A DNA stretch of 64,000 bases from Curtobacterium sp. VKM Ac-2865 (GCF_015350905.1 NZ_JADKRZ010000003.1:62001-126000); one strand, 5' to 3'; counted from the first letter of the stretch, positions 8,291-18,007 are shown. A program made the numbers and translations. The notes: generated from the letters alone by a model not told the origin.

Positions 8291-8955
8291 GCGACATCAC
8301 CCAGACCGCAGTCACCTTCGGCACCGGCGGCGACGAGCCCTACGCTCGTGCGCTCCGCACCGACGGCCGCCTGCGGCTCACCGACCTCGGCCGTCCCGAC
8401 GCCGACGTGACCATGGACGTCGGCCGCTGGAACGCCGCTGCGGACCGGGTCGACCGTTCCCTGCTCGAGGACGTCGACGGCCCCGTGATCGACATCGGCT
8501 GCGGCCCCGGGCGGATGCTCGTCGCCGCGATGGCGCTCGGGATCCCGGCGCTCGGCGTCGACGTCTCCGCCGAGGCCGTGGCGATCGCGACCCGCTCCGG
8601 CGGCCGCGCCGTCCAGGGTTCGGTCTTCGACACCGTGCCGGACGAGGGCCGCTGGGACACCGCGCTCGTCCTCGACGGCAACATCGGCATCGGCGGGGAC
8701 CCCGTCGCCCTGCTCGCCCGCTGTCGGGACATCGTCCGCGTCGGCGGCCGGGTGGTCGTCGAGACGCACACCGACCGCACCGCCGACCGGACCTACCAGG
8801 CGCGCGTCGTCGACACCGACGGCCACGCCAGCGCCGAGTTCCCGTGGGCCGAGGTCGGCCTCGACGCCCTGCGCCGGCACGCAGCCGACGTCGGGCTGGT
8901 CACGCGGTCGAGCTGGACCGCTGCCGGCCGGAGCTTCTGCGAGCTCGTGGCCTGA
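8287..8955 (+). CDS. Class I SAM-dependent methyltransferase
   Basis: The 222-residue protein has the Rossmann SAM-binding motif VIDIGCGPGRML near residue 69, the acidic end of strand 2 (GVDVSAEAV), and the motif-II region ALVLDGNIGIGGDP. It has no membrane segment. Position and overlap (ATGA with the preceding gene) make it the last gene of the five-gene cluster from 4776. It most likely methylates the sugar or the acceptor built by the upstream enzymes. The acceptor is not identifiable from sequence. A long inverted repeat follows the stop codon. Confidence 0.83.
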   Translation: MSDITQTAVTFGTGGDEPYARALRTDGRLRLTDLGRPDADVTMDVGRWNAAADRVDRSLLEDVDGPVIDIGCGPGRMLVAAMALGIPALGVDVSAEAVAIATRSGGRAVQGSVFDTVPDEGRWDTALVLDGNIGIGGDPVALLARCRDIVRVGGRVVVETHTDRTADRTYQARVVDTDGHASAEFPWAEVGLDALRRHAADVGLVTRSSWTAAGRSFCELVA

Positions 8956-8965
8956 CCCTCCGATG

Positions 8966-9000
8966 ACCGCGTTGTTTTGCACAGTGCAAGACAACGCGGT
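8966..9000. promoter_or_regulatory. 16-bp inverted repeat, operator or terminator
   Basis: The arms at 8966-8981 and 8985-9000 (ACCGCGTTGT-TTGCA type) match at 15 of 16 positions around the 3-base centre CAG. The core TTGCACAGTGCAA looks like a repressor site. TTGCAC (8978-8983) with TACGGT (9000-9005), 16 bases apart, could be the promoter of the 81-residue gene, placing the repeat across its -35. As it also follows the methyltransferase stop, a terminator role is possible, but no T run follows. Confidence 0.55.
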
Positions 9001-9079
9001 ACGGTGGTGGTTCCAGTCGACGACGTCGGAGTCGTCGCACTGGTGGCTCCTCGCGCGTCGCACCACCCGAGGAGACCCC

Positions 9080-9325
9080 ATGACGCAGCACACCTCCCCG
9101 CTCGGCGGCTCGTACGTGTCCAGCACCGAGCAGCGTGACGAGCGCGGCACCTTCACGGGCTCGCGCTCGATCGACGTCGTCGGCACCTACACGGGCGTCG
9201 CGATCACCGGCCGTCTCGGGCGTTTCGTCGACGTGCAGTCCGTCCGCCCGGGCACCGCCACGGCCGCGAACCGGACCGTGACCGGCTCGTTCCGCACCGC
9301 GACCGGGTCGTTCCGCACCGCGTGA
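9080..9325 (+). CDS. Small protein of unknown function with TGSFRTA repeats
   Basis: An 81-residue polar protein without membrane segment or signal peptide, and I recognise no family. It is built of Gly/Thr-rich beta-like units: GTFTGSRS, GTYTGVAI and two tandem C-terminal copies of (V/A)TGSFRTA. The ATG has a good ribosome site (GAGGAGAC, 5 bases before). It is transcribed behind the strong inverted repeat at 8966-9000, which suggests tight control. It lies 48 bases before pgm, which appears to have its own promoter. Confidence 0.65.
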   Translation: MTQHTSPLGGSYVSSTEQRDERGTFTGSRSIDVVGTYTGVAITGRLGRFVDVQSVRPGTATAANRTVTGSFRTATGSFRTA

Positions 9326-9360
9326 GTCGGCGTCCCTGAGCGTGTCCTGGCGGACGATGC

Positions 9361-9366
9361 CAGGAT
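9361..9366 (+). promoter_or_regulatory. -10-like element (CAGGAT) of pgm
   Basis: CAGGAT lies 6 bases before the pgm ATG. The same arrangement occurs before the EamA gene at 31543, so both may be leaderless. The hexamer is weaker than TANNNT. Confidence 0.35.
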
Positions 9367-9372
9367 GGGCCC

Positions 9373-10992
<1,620 letters not shown>

Positions 10993-11029
10993 CGGTCCAG
11001 GTCGGCCGTCCCGCGTCGGCGGCGGGGGC

Positions 11030-12307
11030 TCAGTCCTCCGCCGCCGCCATCGCCAGCTCGCAGAACATCGCGTCCGCCCACGAGAACCAGGGCCGCGAGA
11101 ACTGCGTGGGGTCGTCCACGTCGAACGACTCGTGCATGTCGCCCGTGCCGGCGTCCGTCGCGACGAGCACCTCGAGGAGCTCGCGACGACGTGCTGCCGA
11201 GCCCGACACGAGCCCCTCCACGGCGAGCGCGATCGGCCACACCCGGTCCGGCAGCGTGTGCGGACTGCCGATGCCCGCGGCCACGGCACCCGAGAACCAG
11301 AACGGGTTCGCCGGTGAGAGCACGAGCGACCGCGTCGACGCCCACACGGTCTCGTCGACGACCGACGGCGCCGACAGGGGCAACGACAGCAGCGACGGGG
11401 TGTTCGCGTCGTCCATCAGCAGCACCCCGCCGAGGCCGTCGACCTCGTACGCGTACACGTCCGTGCCGTCCGGCCCGGGGACGACACCGTGCCGTGCGAC
11501 CCCCGCGGTGATCTCCGCCCGGAGCACGTCGGCTGCGTCGGCCAGTGCGCCGTCGGACCAGACCGCCCCTGCCAGCTCGGCGATCGCCAGGAGCGCCTCG
11601 GCGGCGAAGAGGTTGGCGGGGACGTTGTACCCGTACGTGCAGGCGTCGTCCGACGGTCGGAAACCGGACCACGTCATGCCCGTCGGACCGACCGGTGTGC
11701 CGCGGCCGTCGCGGGCGAGCGTGTCGGTGGGGACCGTCCCCGCGCGGGAGAACCGGTAGGCGGACGCGTCGTGGTCCTGCTCAGCCCGCCACTGCGCCAC
11801 GATCGTGCGGAACACCCGGTGGGCGCGCTCGTCGAGGACGTCCGCCGAGCCGGTCTCCCGCCACAGCGCGTGCGCGAACGTCACCGGGTAGGCCAGGCTG
11901 TCGACCTCGTACTTCTGCTCCCACACGAGCGGGTCGGCGTTCAGGTCGCCCTCGTCCCAGTGCGCCCCGTTCGGCTCCCGGTTGAAGGAGTTGGCGTACG
12001 GGTCGTGGTCGATCAACCGGAACTGCCGGCGCACGATGGACCACAGCAGGTCGGCGAGCGCCGGGCTCTCGCCGACCAGCCGCAGGTACGGCGTCATCTG
12101 CGTCGTGGAGTCGCGCAGCCACATCGCGGGGATGTCCCCCGTGATGACGAAGGCGCCGTCGTCATCGAGCGAGATGGTCTCCTGCAGCGTCCGCGTGAGC
12201 GCCCGCTCCACGCGGTCCCCGACGTCCGTGCCGATCGCCGTGCGCACGCGGTCGGCGGCGGAGCGGAGGGTGGACAGGGTCGCATCGTCGAGGAACGTCG
12301 TCGTCAC
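11030..12307 (-). CDS. Glycoside hydrolase family 125 (exo-alpha-1,6-mannosidase)
   Basis: A 425-residue protein matching the GH125 (former DUF1237) fold, an (alpha/alpha)6 barrel. GH125 enzymes remove terminal alpha-1,6-mannose with inversion and without a metal. Visible family blocks are ITGDIPAMWLRDSTTQM, FNREPNGAHWDEGD, WEQKYEVDSLAYPV, GMTWSGFRPSDDACTYGYNVPAN and the C-terminal HESFDVDDPTQFSRPWFSWADA. There is no signal peptide, so it works in the cytoplasm on imported oligosaccharide. The GTG start is preceded by TACGGT at 6 bases, a leaderless arrangement. Confidence 0.88.
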   Translation of the reverse strand: MTTTFLDDATLSTLRSAADRVRTAIGTDVGDRVERALTRTLQETISLDDDGAFVITGDIPAMWLRDSTTQMTPYLRLVGESPALADLLWSIVRRQFRLIDHDPYANSFNREPNGAHWDEGDLNADPLVWEQKYEVDSLAYPVTFAHALWRETGSADVLDERAHRVFRTIVAQWRAEQDHDASAYRFSRAGTVPTDTLARDGRGTPVGPTGMTWSGFRPSDDACTYGYNVPANLFAAEALLAIAELAGAVWSDGALADAADVLRAEITAGVARHGVVPGPDGTDVYAYEVDGLGGVLLMDDANTPSLLSLPLSAPSVVDETVWASTRSLVLSPANPFWFSGAVAAGIGSPHTLPDRVWPIALAVEGLVSGSAARRRELLEVLVATDAGTGDMHESFDVDDPTQFSRPWFSWADAMFCELAMAAAED

Positions 12308-12313
12308 CCGACC

Positions 12314-12319
12314 ACCGTA
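12314..12319 (-). promoter_or_regulatory. -10 element (TACGGT) of the GH125 gene
   Basis: On the minus strand TACGGT lies 6 bases before the GTG at 12307, so the transcript should begin at the start codon. Confidence 0.5.
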
Positions 12320-12455
12320 CCGACACCGCGGGCGTAGCCTCTGGCGATCGGGCGGCTCGCGCCTGCGCACACCGCTGAGCCGTTCCCGTGTGGATCCCTG
12401 CCGATCCACTCAGGAAGCCGCTCCCGGACGACCAGCTGGTTGCGGCAGATGTAAC

Positions 12456-12472
12456 TTTGCAGACAGCGCAAT
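12456..12472. promoter_or_regulatory. Possible operator upstream of the DHA2 exporter
   Basis: TTTGC and GCAAT flank a 7-base centre in an unusually AT-rich patch 40 bases before the start. The word resembles the core of the repeat at 8978-8990 (TTTGCA...GCAA). The arms are short, so this is only a candidate. Confidence 0.25.
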
Positions 12473-12511
12473 TTTCTGACCACAGCGCCTCGGTACCGGG
12501 AGACCCTGCAC

Positions 12512-14980
12512 ATGACCCAGACGGCGACCGCCCCCGCGGGAACCACCACGGCGTCCAACGTCGTGATGAACCACCGACAGATCCTGCTCGTGATCTACGG
12601 CCTCATGGCCGGCATGTTCCTCGGTGCGCTCGACCAGACCATCGTCGGCACGGCGATTCGCACGATCGGCGACGACCTGCACGGGCTCGACCAGCAGGCC
12701 TGGGTGACCACGGCCTACCTGATCGCCTCGACGATCACGACCCCGATCTACGGCAAGCTCTCCGACATCTTCGGCCGACGCCCGCTGTTCCTCACCGCGA
12801 TCGGCATCTTCATCCTCGGCTCGTTCGCCGCGTCGTTCTCGACTTCGATGCTCATGCTCGCCGGGTTCCGCGCGCTGCAGGGCCTCGGAGCCGGTGGTCT
12901 GATGTCGCTGCCGCTCGCGATCATGGGCGACATGCTCGCCCCCCGCGAGCGTGCGAAGTACCAGGGCTACTTCCTCGCCGTGTTCGGCATCTCGAGCGTC
13001 ATCGGCCCGCTGGTCGGTGGCCTGTTCGCCGGCGCGAACCAGATCCTGTTCGTGTCCGGGTGGCGCTGGGTCTTCCTGATCAACGTGCCGGTCGGCGTCA
13101 TCGCCCTGTTCATGGTCCTGACGTTCCTGCACCTGCCGAAGTTCGGCGACCGCGGCAAGCCCCGCATCGACTGGTGGGGCGCCACGCTCGTCATCACCAC
13201 CCTCGTGCCGCTGCTCCTCATCGCCGAGCAGGGCCGCGAGTGGGGCTGGGCCTCCCCCGGCGCCATCGCCTGCTACGCGATCGGTGCGCTCGGCCTGATC
13301 GGGTTCATCATCGTCGAGCGCGCGATGGGCGACGACGCGATCCTGCCGCTGAAGCTCTTCGGGTCGCACGTCTTCTCCATGGCGGCGATCCTGTCCGTGC
13401 TCGTCGGCTTCGGCATGTTCGGCGCGATGCTGACCATCCCGCTGTACCTGCAGATCGTGAAGGGCGTGACCCCGACCGAGTCCGGCTTCGCGATGCTGCC
13501 GATGGTCATCGGTCTGATGATCTCCTCGATCGCGTCCGGCCAGATCGTGTCCCGCACGGGCAAGTACCGCATCTTCCCGGTCACCGGCACGGCGTTCACG
13601 GCCCTCGGGTTCACCCTGCTGACCTTCCTCACCGCGGACAGCTCCCTCGTGTTCCTGATGACGGGCATGTTCCTCATCGGGCTCGGTCTCGGTCAGCTCA
13701 TGCAGACCCTGACCCTCGCCGCGCAGGGCTCGGTCAGCCCCCGGGACATCGGCGTCGCGACCAGCTCCGCGACCTTCTTCCGCCAGATCGGCGGCACGAT
13801 GGGCACGGCCGTGCTCCTCTCGGTCCTGTTCACGCTCATGCCGACGAACATCACGACGGCGATGCAGAACAAGTCGGACCTGTCGAGTGCCCTGAACGCC
13901 GCACTCACCCCGTCCGTCGCGAACGCCCGCGACAACAAGGGCGTGATGGACAACATCTGGACCAAGATCGTCGACCCGGTCAAGCAGAACGTGCAGGACG
14001 GCCTCGACAAGGGCGCCGTGCAGGCCAAGCAGGCCGCCGACGACGCCGTCACGAAGCAGGTCACCGCCGCCGTGCAGCAGCAGGTCGCCGCGGGCACCGT
14101 CCCGGCTGCGGCCGCGCAGTCCGTCGTCACCGACCAGATCGCGGCAGCCAAGCCCGCCGCGGAGCGCCAGGCCCTGCAGACCGCTGCGAGCCGGGCGAAC
14201 GCCGAGGTCGGCGACGGTGGCACGCTGCAGATCGACTACGCCGACGCCGCCCAGCGGAAGAACGTCGTCGACGAGGTCGCACCGACCCTCATCAAGCAGC
14301 TGAAGAACGGTGACTCCGCCGCGAACTCGTCCTCGAGCTCCGCGACGAGCGACACCTCGTTCCTCAACGGTGCGGACAAGCGCCTGACCCGTCCGTTCCT
14401 GGTCGGGTTCAGCAACTCGACGGTCACGGTGTACTTCGTCGGGCTCGGCGTGGTCCTCATCGCGTTCGTGCTGACGTGGTTCTTCCGCGTGCCGCCGCTG
14501 CGCAAGACCTCGGCGCTGCAGGAGCAGGCGGACACCGCCCGTGCCGCAGCCTCCGGTGGTGGCCGGAACGGTGACGGCGACGACGACCGCCTGACGGTCG
14601 ACGCCCAGCAGGCCGCCGCGGGCTCCGGTGCCCTCGTGTCGCCGGACACCGGGTCGATGCACGTGGTCCCGACCTCGCCGGACGTCCCCGTGCAGCCGCG
14701 GTCCGCCCGCTCCGTCGACGGCAGCAGCGTCTCGGTGCTGCCGCGGGAGAGCGACACCCGGGCACCGCTGCCGGACGCACCCACCCACGGTGCCCACTCG
14801 GCCGCCGCGCCGGTCGACGAGCCCGCCACGACGACGGGTGCCATCCGGACCCAGCACGCGGCGCACGCCGCCGGGTCGGACGCCGCGCGCCCGGTCAGCG
14901 GGACCGACGCTGCCCAGCCGGGCACGGCCTCCCGTCCGGACGAAGGCGACCACCAGCACGGCCGTCACTCGGCCGAGTAG
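12512..14980 (+). CDS. DHA2-family (EmrB/QacA) MFS drug:proton antiporter with large extra domain and tail
   Basis: A 14-helix multidrug exporter. Motif A appears as GKLSDIFGRRP and the DHA2 motif near helix 1 as LDQTIVGTAI. GSISPRD-like and SSATFFRQIGGTMGTA segments are in place. At 822 residues it is far longer than the usual 480-520. A loop of about 185 residues (about 447-632), rich in Ala, Gln and Lys and apparently helical, sits between helices 13 and 14. A disordered cytoplasmic tail of about 160 residues, rich in Ser, Asp, Pro and His, follows helix 14. The ribosome site is GGGAGA. A strong terminator follows. Confidence 0.9.
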   Translation: MTQTATAPAGTTTASNVVMNHRQILLVIYGLMAGMFLGALDQTIVGTAIRTIGDDLHGLDQQAWVTTAYLIASTITTPIYGKLSDIFGRRPLFLTAIGIFILGSFAASFSTSMLMLAGFRALQGLGAGGLMSLPLAIMGDMLAPRERAKYQGYFLAVFGISSVIGPLVGGLFAGANQILFVSGWRWVFLINVPVGVIALFMVLTFLHLPKFGDRGKPRIDWWGATLVITTLVPLLLIAEQGREWGWASPGAIACYAIGALGLIGFIIVERAMGDDAILPLKLFGSHVFSMAAILSVLVGFGMFGAMLTIPLYLQIVKGVTPTESGFAMLPMVIGLMISSIASGQIVSRTGKYRIFPVTGTAFTALGFTLLTFLTADSSLVFLMTGMFLIGLGLGQLMQTLTLAAQGSVSPRDIGVATSSATFFRQIGGTMGTAVLLSVLFTLMPTNITTAMQNKSDLSSALNAALTPSVANARDNKGVMDNIWTKIVDPVKQNVQDGLDKGAVQAKQAADDAVTKQVTAAVQQQVAAGTVPAAAAQSVVTDQIAAAKPAAERQALQTAASRANAEVGDGGTLQIDYADAAQRKNVVDEVAPTLIKQLKNGDSAANSSSSSATSDTSFLNGADKRLTRPFLVGFSNSTVTVYFVGLGVVLIAFVLTWFFRVPPLRKTSALQEQADTARAAASGGGRNGDGDDDRLTVDAQQAAAGSGALVSPDTGSMHVVPTSPDVPVQPRSARSVDGSSVSVLPRESDTRAPLPDAPTHGAHSAAAPVDEPATTTGAIRTQHAAHAAGSDAARPVSGTDAAQPGTASRPDEGDHQHGRHSAE

Positions 14981-15002
14981 CCAGTCCCGGGCACTGCCCC
15001 AG

Positions 15003-15042
15003 AACGACGAAGCCGCTGTCGGACGACAGCGGCTTCGTCGTT
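15003..15042 (+). terminator. Strong hairpin terminator of the DHA2 exporter gene
   Basis: A perfect 18-bp stem (15003-15020 with 15025-15042) around the loop GGAC, beginning 23 bases after the stop codon. The arms start AACGACGAAGCCGC. Confidence 0.8.
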
Positions 15043-15098
15043 CCGCGTCCGCCCTGAGGTCACCCGACCGCCTCCACCGGGCGTCCGGGATCCCCGCG

Positions 15099-15104
15099 TA
15101 GCCT
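15099..15104 (+). promoter_or_regulatory. -10 element (TAGCCT) of the small acetyltransferase gene
   Basis: TAGCCT stands 7 bases before the ATG at 15112, a leaderless-type promoter. Confidence 0.5.
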
Positions 15105-15111
15105 CCTGCGC

Positions 15112-15396
15112 ATGGCTCTTGACGTCCGCAACGACACCGACCAGCAGCAGTACTCCCTCGTCGAGGACGGCGAGGTGATCGGCTTCGCCGCGTACGAGTC
15201 CGACGCCGACGAGATCCGCTTCGTGCACACCGAGGTGGACCCCGCGCACCGCGGCGGCGGCCACGCGTCGATCCTGGTGCAGCACGCGCTGGACGACGTG
15301 CGCTCGGGCACCTCGCTCCGCGTCGTGCCGCAGTGCAGCTACGTGGCCGCGTGGATCGAGCGCCACCCGGACTACCAGGAGCTCACCACGCGCTGA
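15112..15396 (+). CDS. Minimal GNAT-like N-acetyltransferase (YjdJ/NATD1 type)
   Basis: A 94-residue protein of the small acetyltransferase family. It begins at the central beta strands (EVIGFAAYES) and has the acetyl-CoA loop HTEVDPAHRGGGHASILVQHALDDV and the terminal VPQCSYVAAWIERHPDYQEL, with conserved Cys and Tyr. It lacks the N-terminal third of normal GNATs, as this family always does. The acceptor is unknown. It appears to be a single-gene leaderless unit, bounded upstream by the exporter terminator. Confidence 0.85.
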   Translation: MALDVRNDTDQQQYSLVEDGEVIGFAAYESDADEIRFVHTEVDPAHRGGGHASILVQHALDDVRSGTSLRVVPQCSYVAAWIERHPDYQELTTR

Positions 15397-15466
15397 CGAG
15401 CGGGCACCGCACGCGGCCGCGCTCGCGCCCCCGGGCCGGAGCGCCCTCGGGTTGGAGCGCCCTCGC

Positions 15467-15796
15467 TCAGTACGAGCGGTCGTGCGTCCCGGTGCTGCCG
15501 ACGTGCCGTCCGGCCGGTCGCACCGCGGGCACGCGGATCAGCACGGTGCCGCTGAGCAGGTCGTGGTCGTCACCGGCGGGCGTCGGGGCCTCCTTCGGGA
15601 GGCGCGACTGCCGTTCGTACTCGGCCTGCGTCTCGTGCCGGGTCGGCGCGAAGACCTCGTCCATCATCGACGCGACGCCGCCGGATCCCCCGCTGTTGGT
15701 GGCCTTGTTCGACAGGTCGATCCACCCCAGGCGATCGGCGATCCACGTCACGAGGACCGCTGCGGCCATCGCCCCCAGGAGGATCATCCAGTTCAC
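15467..15796 (-). CDS. Small single-pass membrane protein of unknown function
   Basis: A 109-residue protein with one N-terminal helix (about 2-20, MILLGAMAAAVLVTWIADR) and a polar, mainly disordered remainder. I recognise no family. The GTG start is preceded at 7 bases by TAGCGT, the leaderless pattern seen across the window, which supports both the gene and this start. Confidence 0.6.
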   Translation of the reverse strand: MNWMILLGAMAAAVLVTWIADRLGWIDLSNKATNSGGSGGVASMMDEVFAPTRHETQAEYERQSRLPKEAPTPAGDDHDLLSGTVLIRVPAVRPAGRHVGSTGTHDRSY

Positions 15797-15803
15797 GGCA
15801 GTG

Positions 15804-15809
15804 ACGCTA
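15804..15809 (-). promoter_or_regulatory. -10 element (TAGCGT) of the 109-residue membrane protein gene
   Basis: On the minus strand TAGCGT lies 7 bases before the GTG at 15796. Confidence 0.5.
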
Positions 15810-15895
15810 CGTGACCGGATGCGTCACCGGATCAGCCGCGCGGAGGATGTTCGCGATCCGGCATCCTCCGATCGGTCGGACATCACGCCGCGGGC

Positions 15896-16945
15896 TCACG
15901 GCACCCGCTCGAGCCACTCCTTCGTCGCGAACTTCGTCTCGACCAGCTCCCGGGCCTTGGCCCGCTCCTCGTCCGTGACCTCGCCGGGCGTCGCGCTGTA
16001 CCGCTGCGTGAACGTGGCGACGAGCGAGTCGATGATCTCCGCCCGCGAGAGGCCCGTCTGGGACCGCAGCGGGTCCACGCGCTTGGCGGCGGAGGTCGTC
16101 CCCTTGTCGCTCATCTTCTCGCGACCGATCCGCAGGACCTCGACCATCTTCTCGCCGTCCATGTCGTAACTCATGGTGGCGTGGTGCAGCAGGGCCCCGG
16201 TCCCGAGGCGCTTCTGCGCAGCCCCGCCGATCTTGCCCTTGGCCGAGGTGATGTCGTTGAGCGGCTGGTAGAACGCGTCGATGCCGAGGGCCTTCAGCGC
16301 CTCGATCACCCACTCGTCGAGGAACGCGTACGAGTCGGCGAACGTCATGCCCTGCACCAGGGCGGTCGGCACGTAGAGCGAGTACGAGATGATCGCGCCG
16401 GCGTCCATGAACATCGCGCCGCCGCCGGAGATCCGCCGGACGACCTGCACGCCGTACTTCTCGGCGCCGGCGGGGTCGACCTCGTTCTTGAGCGACTGGA
16501 AGCTGCCGATGACGACCGCGGGCTGGTCCCACTCCCAGATGCGCAGGGTCGGACCACGTCGGCCGGCCCCCACCTCCTCCGTCAGGACCTGATCGAGCGC
16601 CAGGTGCTCGTTCGGGCTGATCGGGCCCTCGTGGACGACCTGCCAGTCGTAGTCGTTCCACGTCGAGGCGCGCGACAGGGCACGGCGGACGGCGACCCCG
16701 ACGGACTCGGGCGTGAAGCCGAGCAGCACGGCATCCGCCGGCAGGGCTGCGCGGACGGCAGCGGCGACACCGGTGGAGTCCGTCGTCGCGGGCAGCCCGT
16801 TGACGGCCGCGTCGACCAGCGGGAGCGCGTCGTCCGGTTCGAGGAAGAAGTCCCCCGCCAGACGGAACTCCTGGATCGTGTCGTCGACGACCTCCAGGTC
16901 GACGACGACGAGCTTGCCACCTGGGACCTTGTACTCACCATGCAC
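15896..16945 (-). CDS. lplA: Lipoate-protein ligase A with N-terminal accessory domain
   Basis: Attaches lipoate (or octanoate) to the lipoyl domains of 2-oxoacid dehydrogenases and GcvH using ATP. The catalytic domain begins near residue 105 and carries RRISGGGAMFMDAGAIISYSL and KGKIGGAAQKR with the lysine that binds lipoyl-AMP. The first ~100 residues resemble the small accessory domain that follows the catalytic domain in E. coli LplA. Here it comes first, a permuted layout known in other Gram-positives and archaea. GTG start, with TAGGCT 6 bases before. Confidence 0.87.
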   Translation of the reverse strand: MHGEYKVPGGKLVVVDLEVVDDTIQEFRLAGDFFLEPDDALPLVDAAVNGLPATTDSTGVAAAVRAALPADAVLLGFTPESVGVAVRRALSRASTWNDYDWQVVHEGPISPNEHLALDQVLTEEVGAGRRGPTLRIWEWDQPAVVIGSFQSLKNEVDPAGAEKYGVQVVRRISGGGAMFMDAGAIISYSLYVPTALVQGMTFADSYAFLDEWVIEALKALGIDAFYQPLNDITSAKGKIGGAAQKRLGTGALLHHATMSYDMDGEKMVEVLRIGREKMSDKGTTSAAKRVDPLRSQTGLSRAEIIDSLVATFTQRYSATPGEVTDEERAKARELVETKFATKEWLERVP

Positions 16946-16951
16946 GTCGTC

Positions 16952-16957
16952 AGCCTA
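16952..16957 (-). promoter_or_regulatory. -10 element (TAGGCT) of lplA
   Basis: On the minus strand TAGGCT lies 6 bases before the GTG at 16945, giving a leaderless transcript. Confidence 0.5.
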
Positions 16958-16980
16958 TTCCTGCGGTCGCCACCACAGAC

Positions 16981-17040
16981 CGGACTGGAGGCTCGCATCA
17001 CGTACGCCGACCGGCTCACGTGATCCGGGCCTCCAGTCCG
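16981..17040. repeat. GGACTGGAGGC palindromic element, copy 1
   Basis: The arms CGGACTGGAGGC (16981-16992) and GCCTCCAGTCCG (17029-17040) are perfect, with an inner ATCACGT/ACGTGAT pair. It lies 3' of the hydrolase gene (minus strand) and upstream of the lplA promoter. The same arms recur at 20572, 23476 (variant), 41427 and 62799 (variant). Confidence 0.8.
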
Positions 17041-17067
17041 CTCCTGGTGGTGCTGGGACCTGCGGTG

Positions 17068-17943
17068 TCAATCCACCAACCGGTCGAGCCACTCGACCAG
17101 GTGGCCGATGACCTCGTCCCGGTTCGTCTCGTTGTAGACCTCGTGCCGCGCGCCCTCGTACACCTGGACGGTCACGTCCGACAGCCGTCCACGCCGTCGG
17201 TACGCCTGCGCCAGGCGCTGCACGGACTTCGGGCCTCCGAGCGGGTCGTCGGACCCGACCTGCAGGAGCATCGGGAGGTCGTGCGGGATCCCACGCCGCG
17301 GGACGCCGAGCAGCCGGAGGGTGTCGGCGAGGCCGAACAGCCCGATGACGTCGGCCTCGACCGCGAGCGGGTCGACCCCCATCGCGTCGATGACCGCCCG
17401 GTCGCGGGTCAGCCACTCGAACCGGGTCGGCCCGAGTGCCGCGTGCCGCTTGTTGAGGTCGCCGCCGTTCATGGAGCCCGGCATCCGGTAGGCGGAGCCC
17501 GAGAGGACGACGCCCTCGTACGACTCGCTCGAGGTGTTCACGATCCGCTGGGCCATGAGCGACCCCCACGAGTGTCCGAGGAGCACGAGCGGCAGGCCGG
17601 GGCTGTCAGCACGCGCGACGGCGGTCATCTGCTCGACGGCGGCGATCGCGGCGCGGAGCCCGCCGGGGCCGAGCCGTCCGAGCTTCGTGCGGTCGTCCTC
17701 CCACTGCAGGACGCCGGTCCGGCCGTGCCCGCGGTGGTCGTTCGCGACGACGGTCCAGCCCGCCCGGACGAGGTCCTGCGCGAGGGGCTCGTACCGCAGC
17801 GAGTGCTCACCGACGCCGTGCGCGAGCTGGACGATCCCCTTCGGCCGACCGGCGCGCCAGGTGGAGTAGACGATCTCGACGCCGTGCGCGTCGACGAACG
17901 AGGAGTCGCCGCGAGCGGCGGAGAACGTGGGCACGGTGAGCAT
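17068..17943 (-). CDS. Alpha/beta hydrolase of the monoacylglycerol-lipase type (serine aminopeptidase S33 domain)
   Basis: A 291-residue cytoplasmic hydrolase. Motifs in order are the oxyanion segment QLAHGVGEHSLRY, the strand DHRGHGRTG, the nucleophile elbow LLGHSWGSLMAQ (Ser near residue 121), an acid in the segment VGSDDPLGG, and the catalytic His in YEGARHEVYNE. This pattern is that of monoglyceride lipase/lysophospholipase-like enzymes. No signal peptide. The natural ester is unknown. A long palindrome follows the stop. Confidence 0.88.
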   Translation of the reverse strand: MLTVPTFSAARGDSSFVDAHGVEIVYSTWRAGRPKGIVQLAHGVGEHSLRYEPLAQDLVRAGWTVVANDHRGHGRTGVLQWEDDRTKLGRLGPGGLRAAIAAVEQMTAVARADSPGLPLVLLGHSWGSLMAQRIVNTSSESYEGVVLSGSAYRMPGSMNGGDLNKRHAALGPTRFEWLTRDRAVIDAMGVDPLAVEADVIGLFGLADTLRLLGVPRRGIPHDLPMLLQVGSDDPLGGPKSVQRLAQAYRRRGRLSDVTVQVYEGARHEVYNETNRDEVIGHLVEWLDRLVD

Positions 17944-18001
17944 CCTCGCAGATGGCCGGACCTGTTCACCGCCCGTTCACCCGGCCGCGACGCGCCCGGC
18001 C

Positions 18002-18007
18002 TAGCGT
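18002..18007 (+). promoter_or_regulatory. -10 element (TAGCGT) of the phosphate transporter gene
   Basis: TAGCGT lies 7 bases before the ATG at 18015. It decides the start in favour of 18015 over an in-frame ATG at 17952. Confidence 0.55.

Noticed and set aside
12410..14968. A minus-strand frame of about 850 codons opposite the DHA2 exporter
   Set aside because: Antisense shadow of an obvious membrane transporter gene; the translated sequence is Arg/Asp/Gly-rich with no domains.
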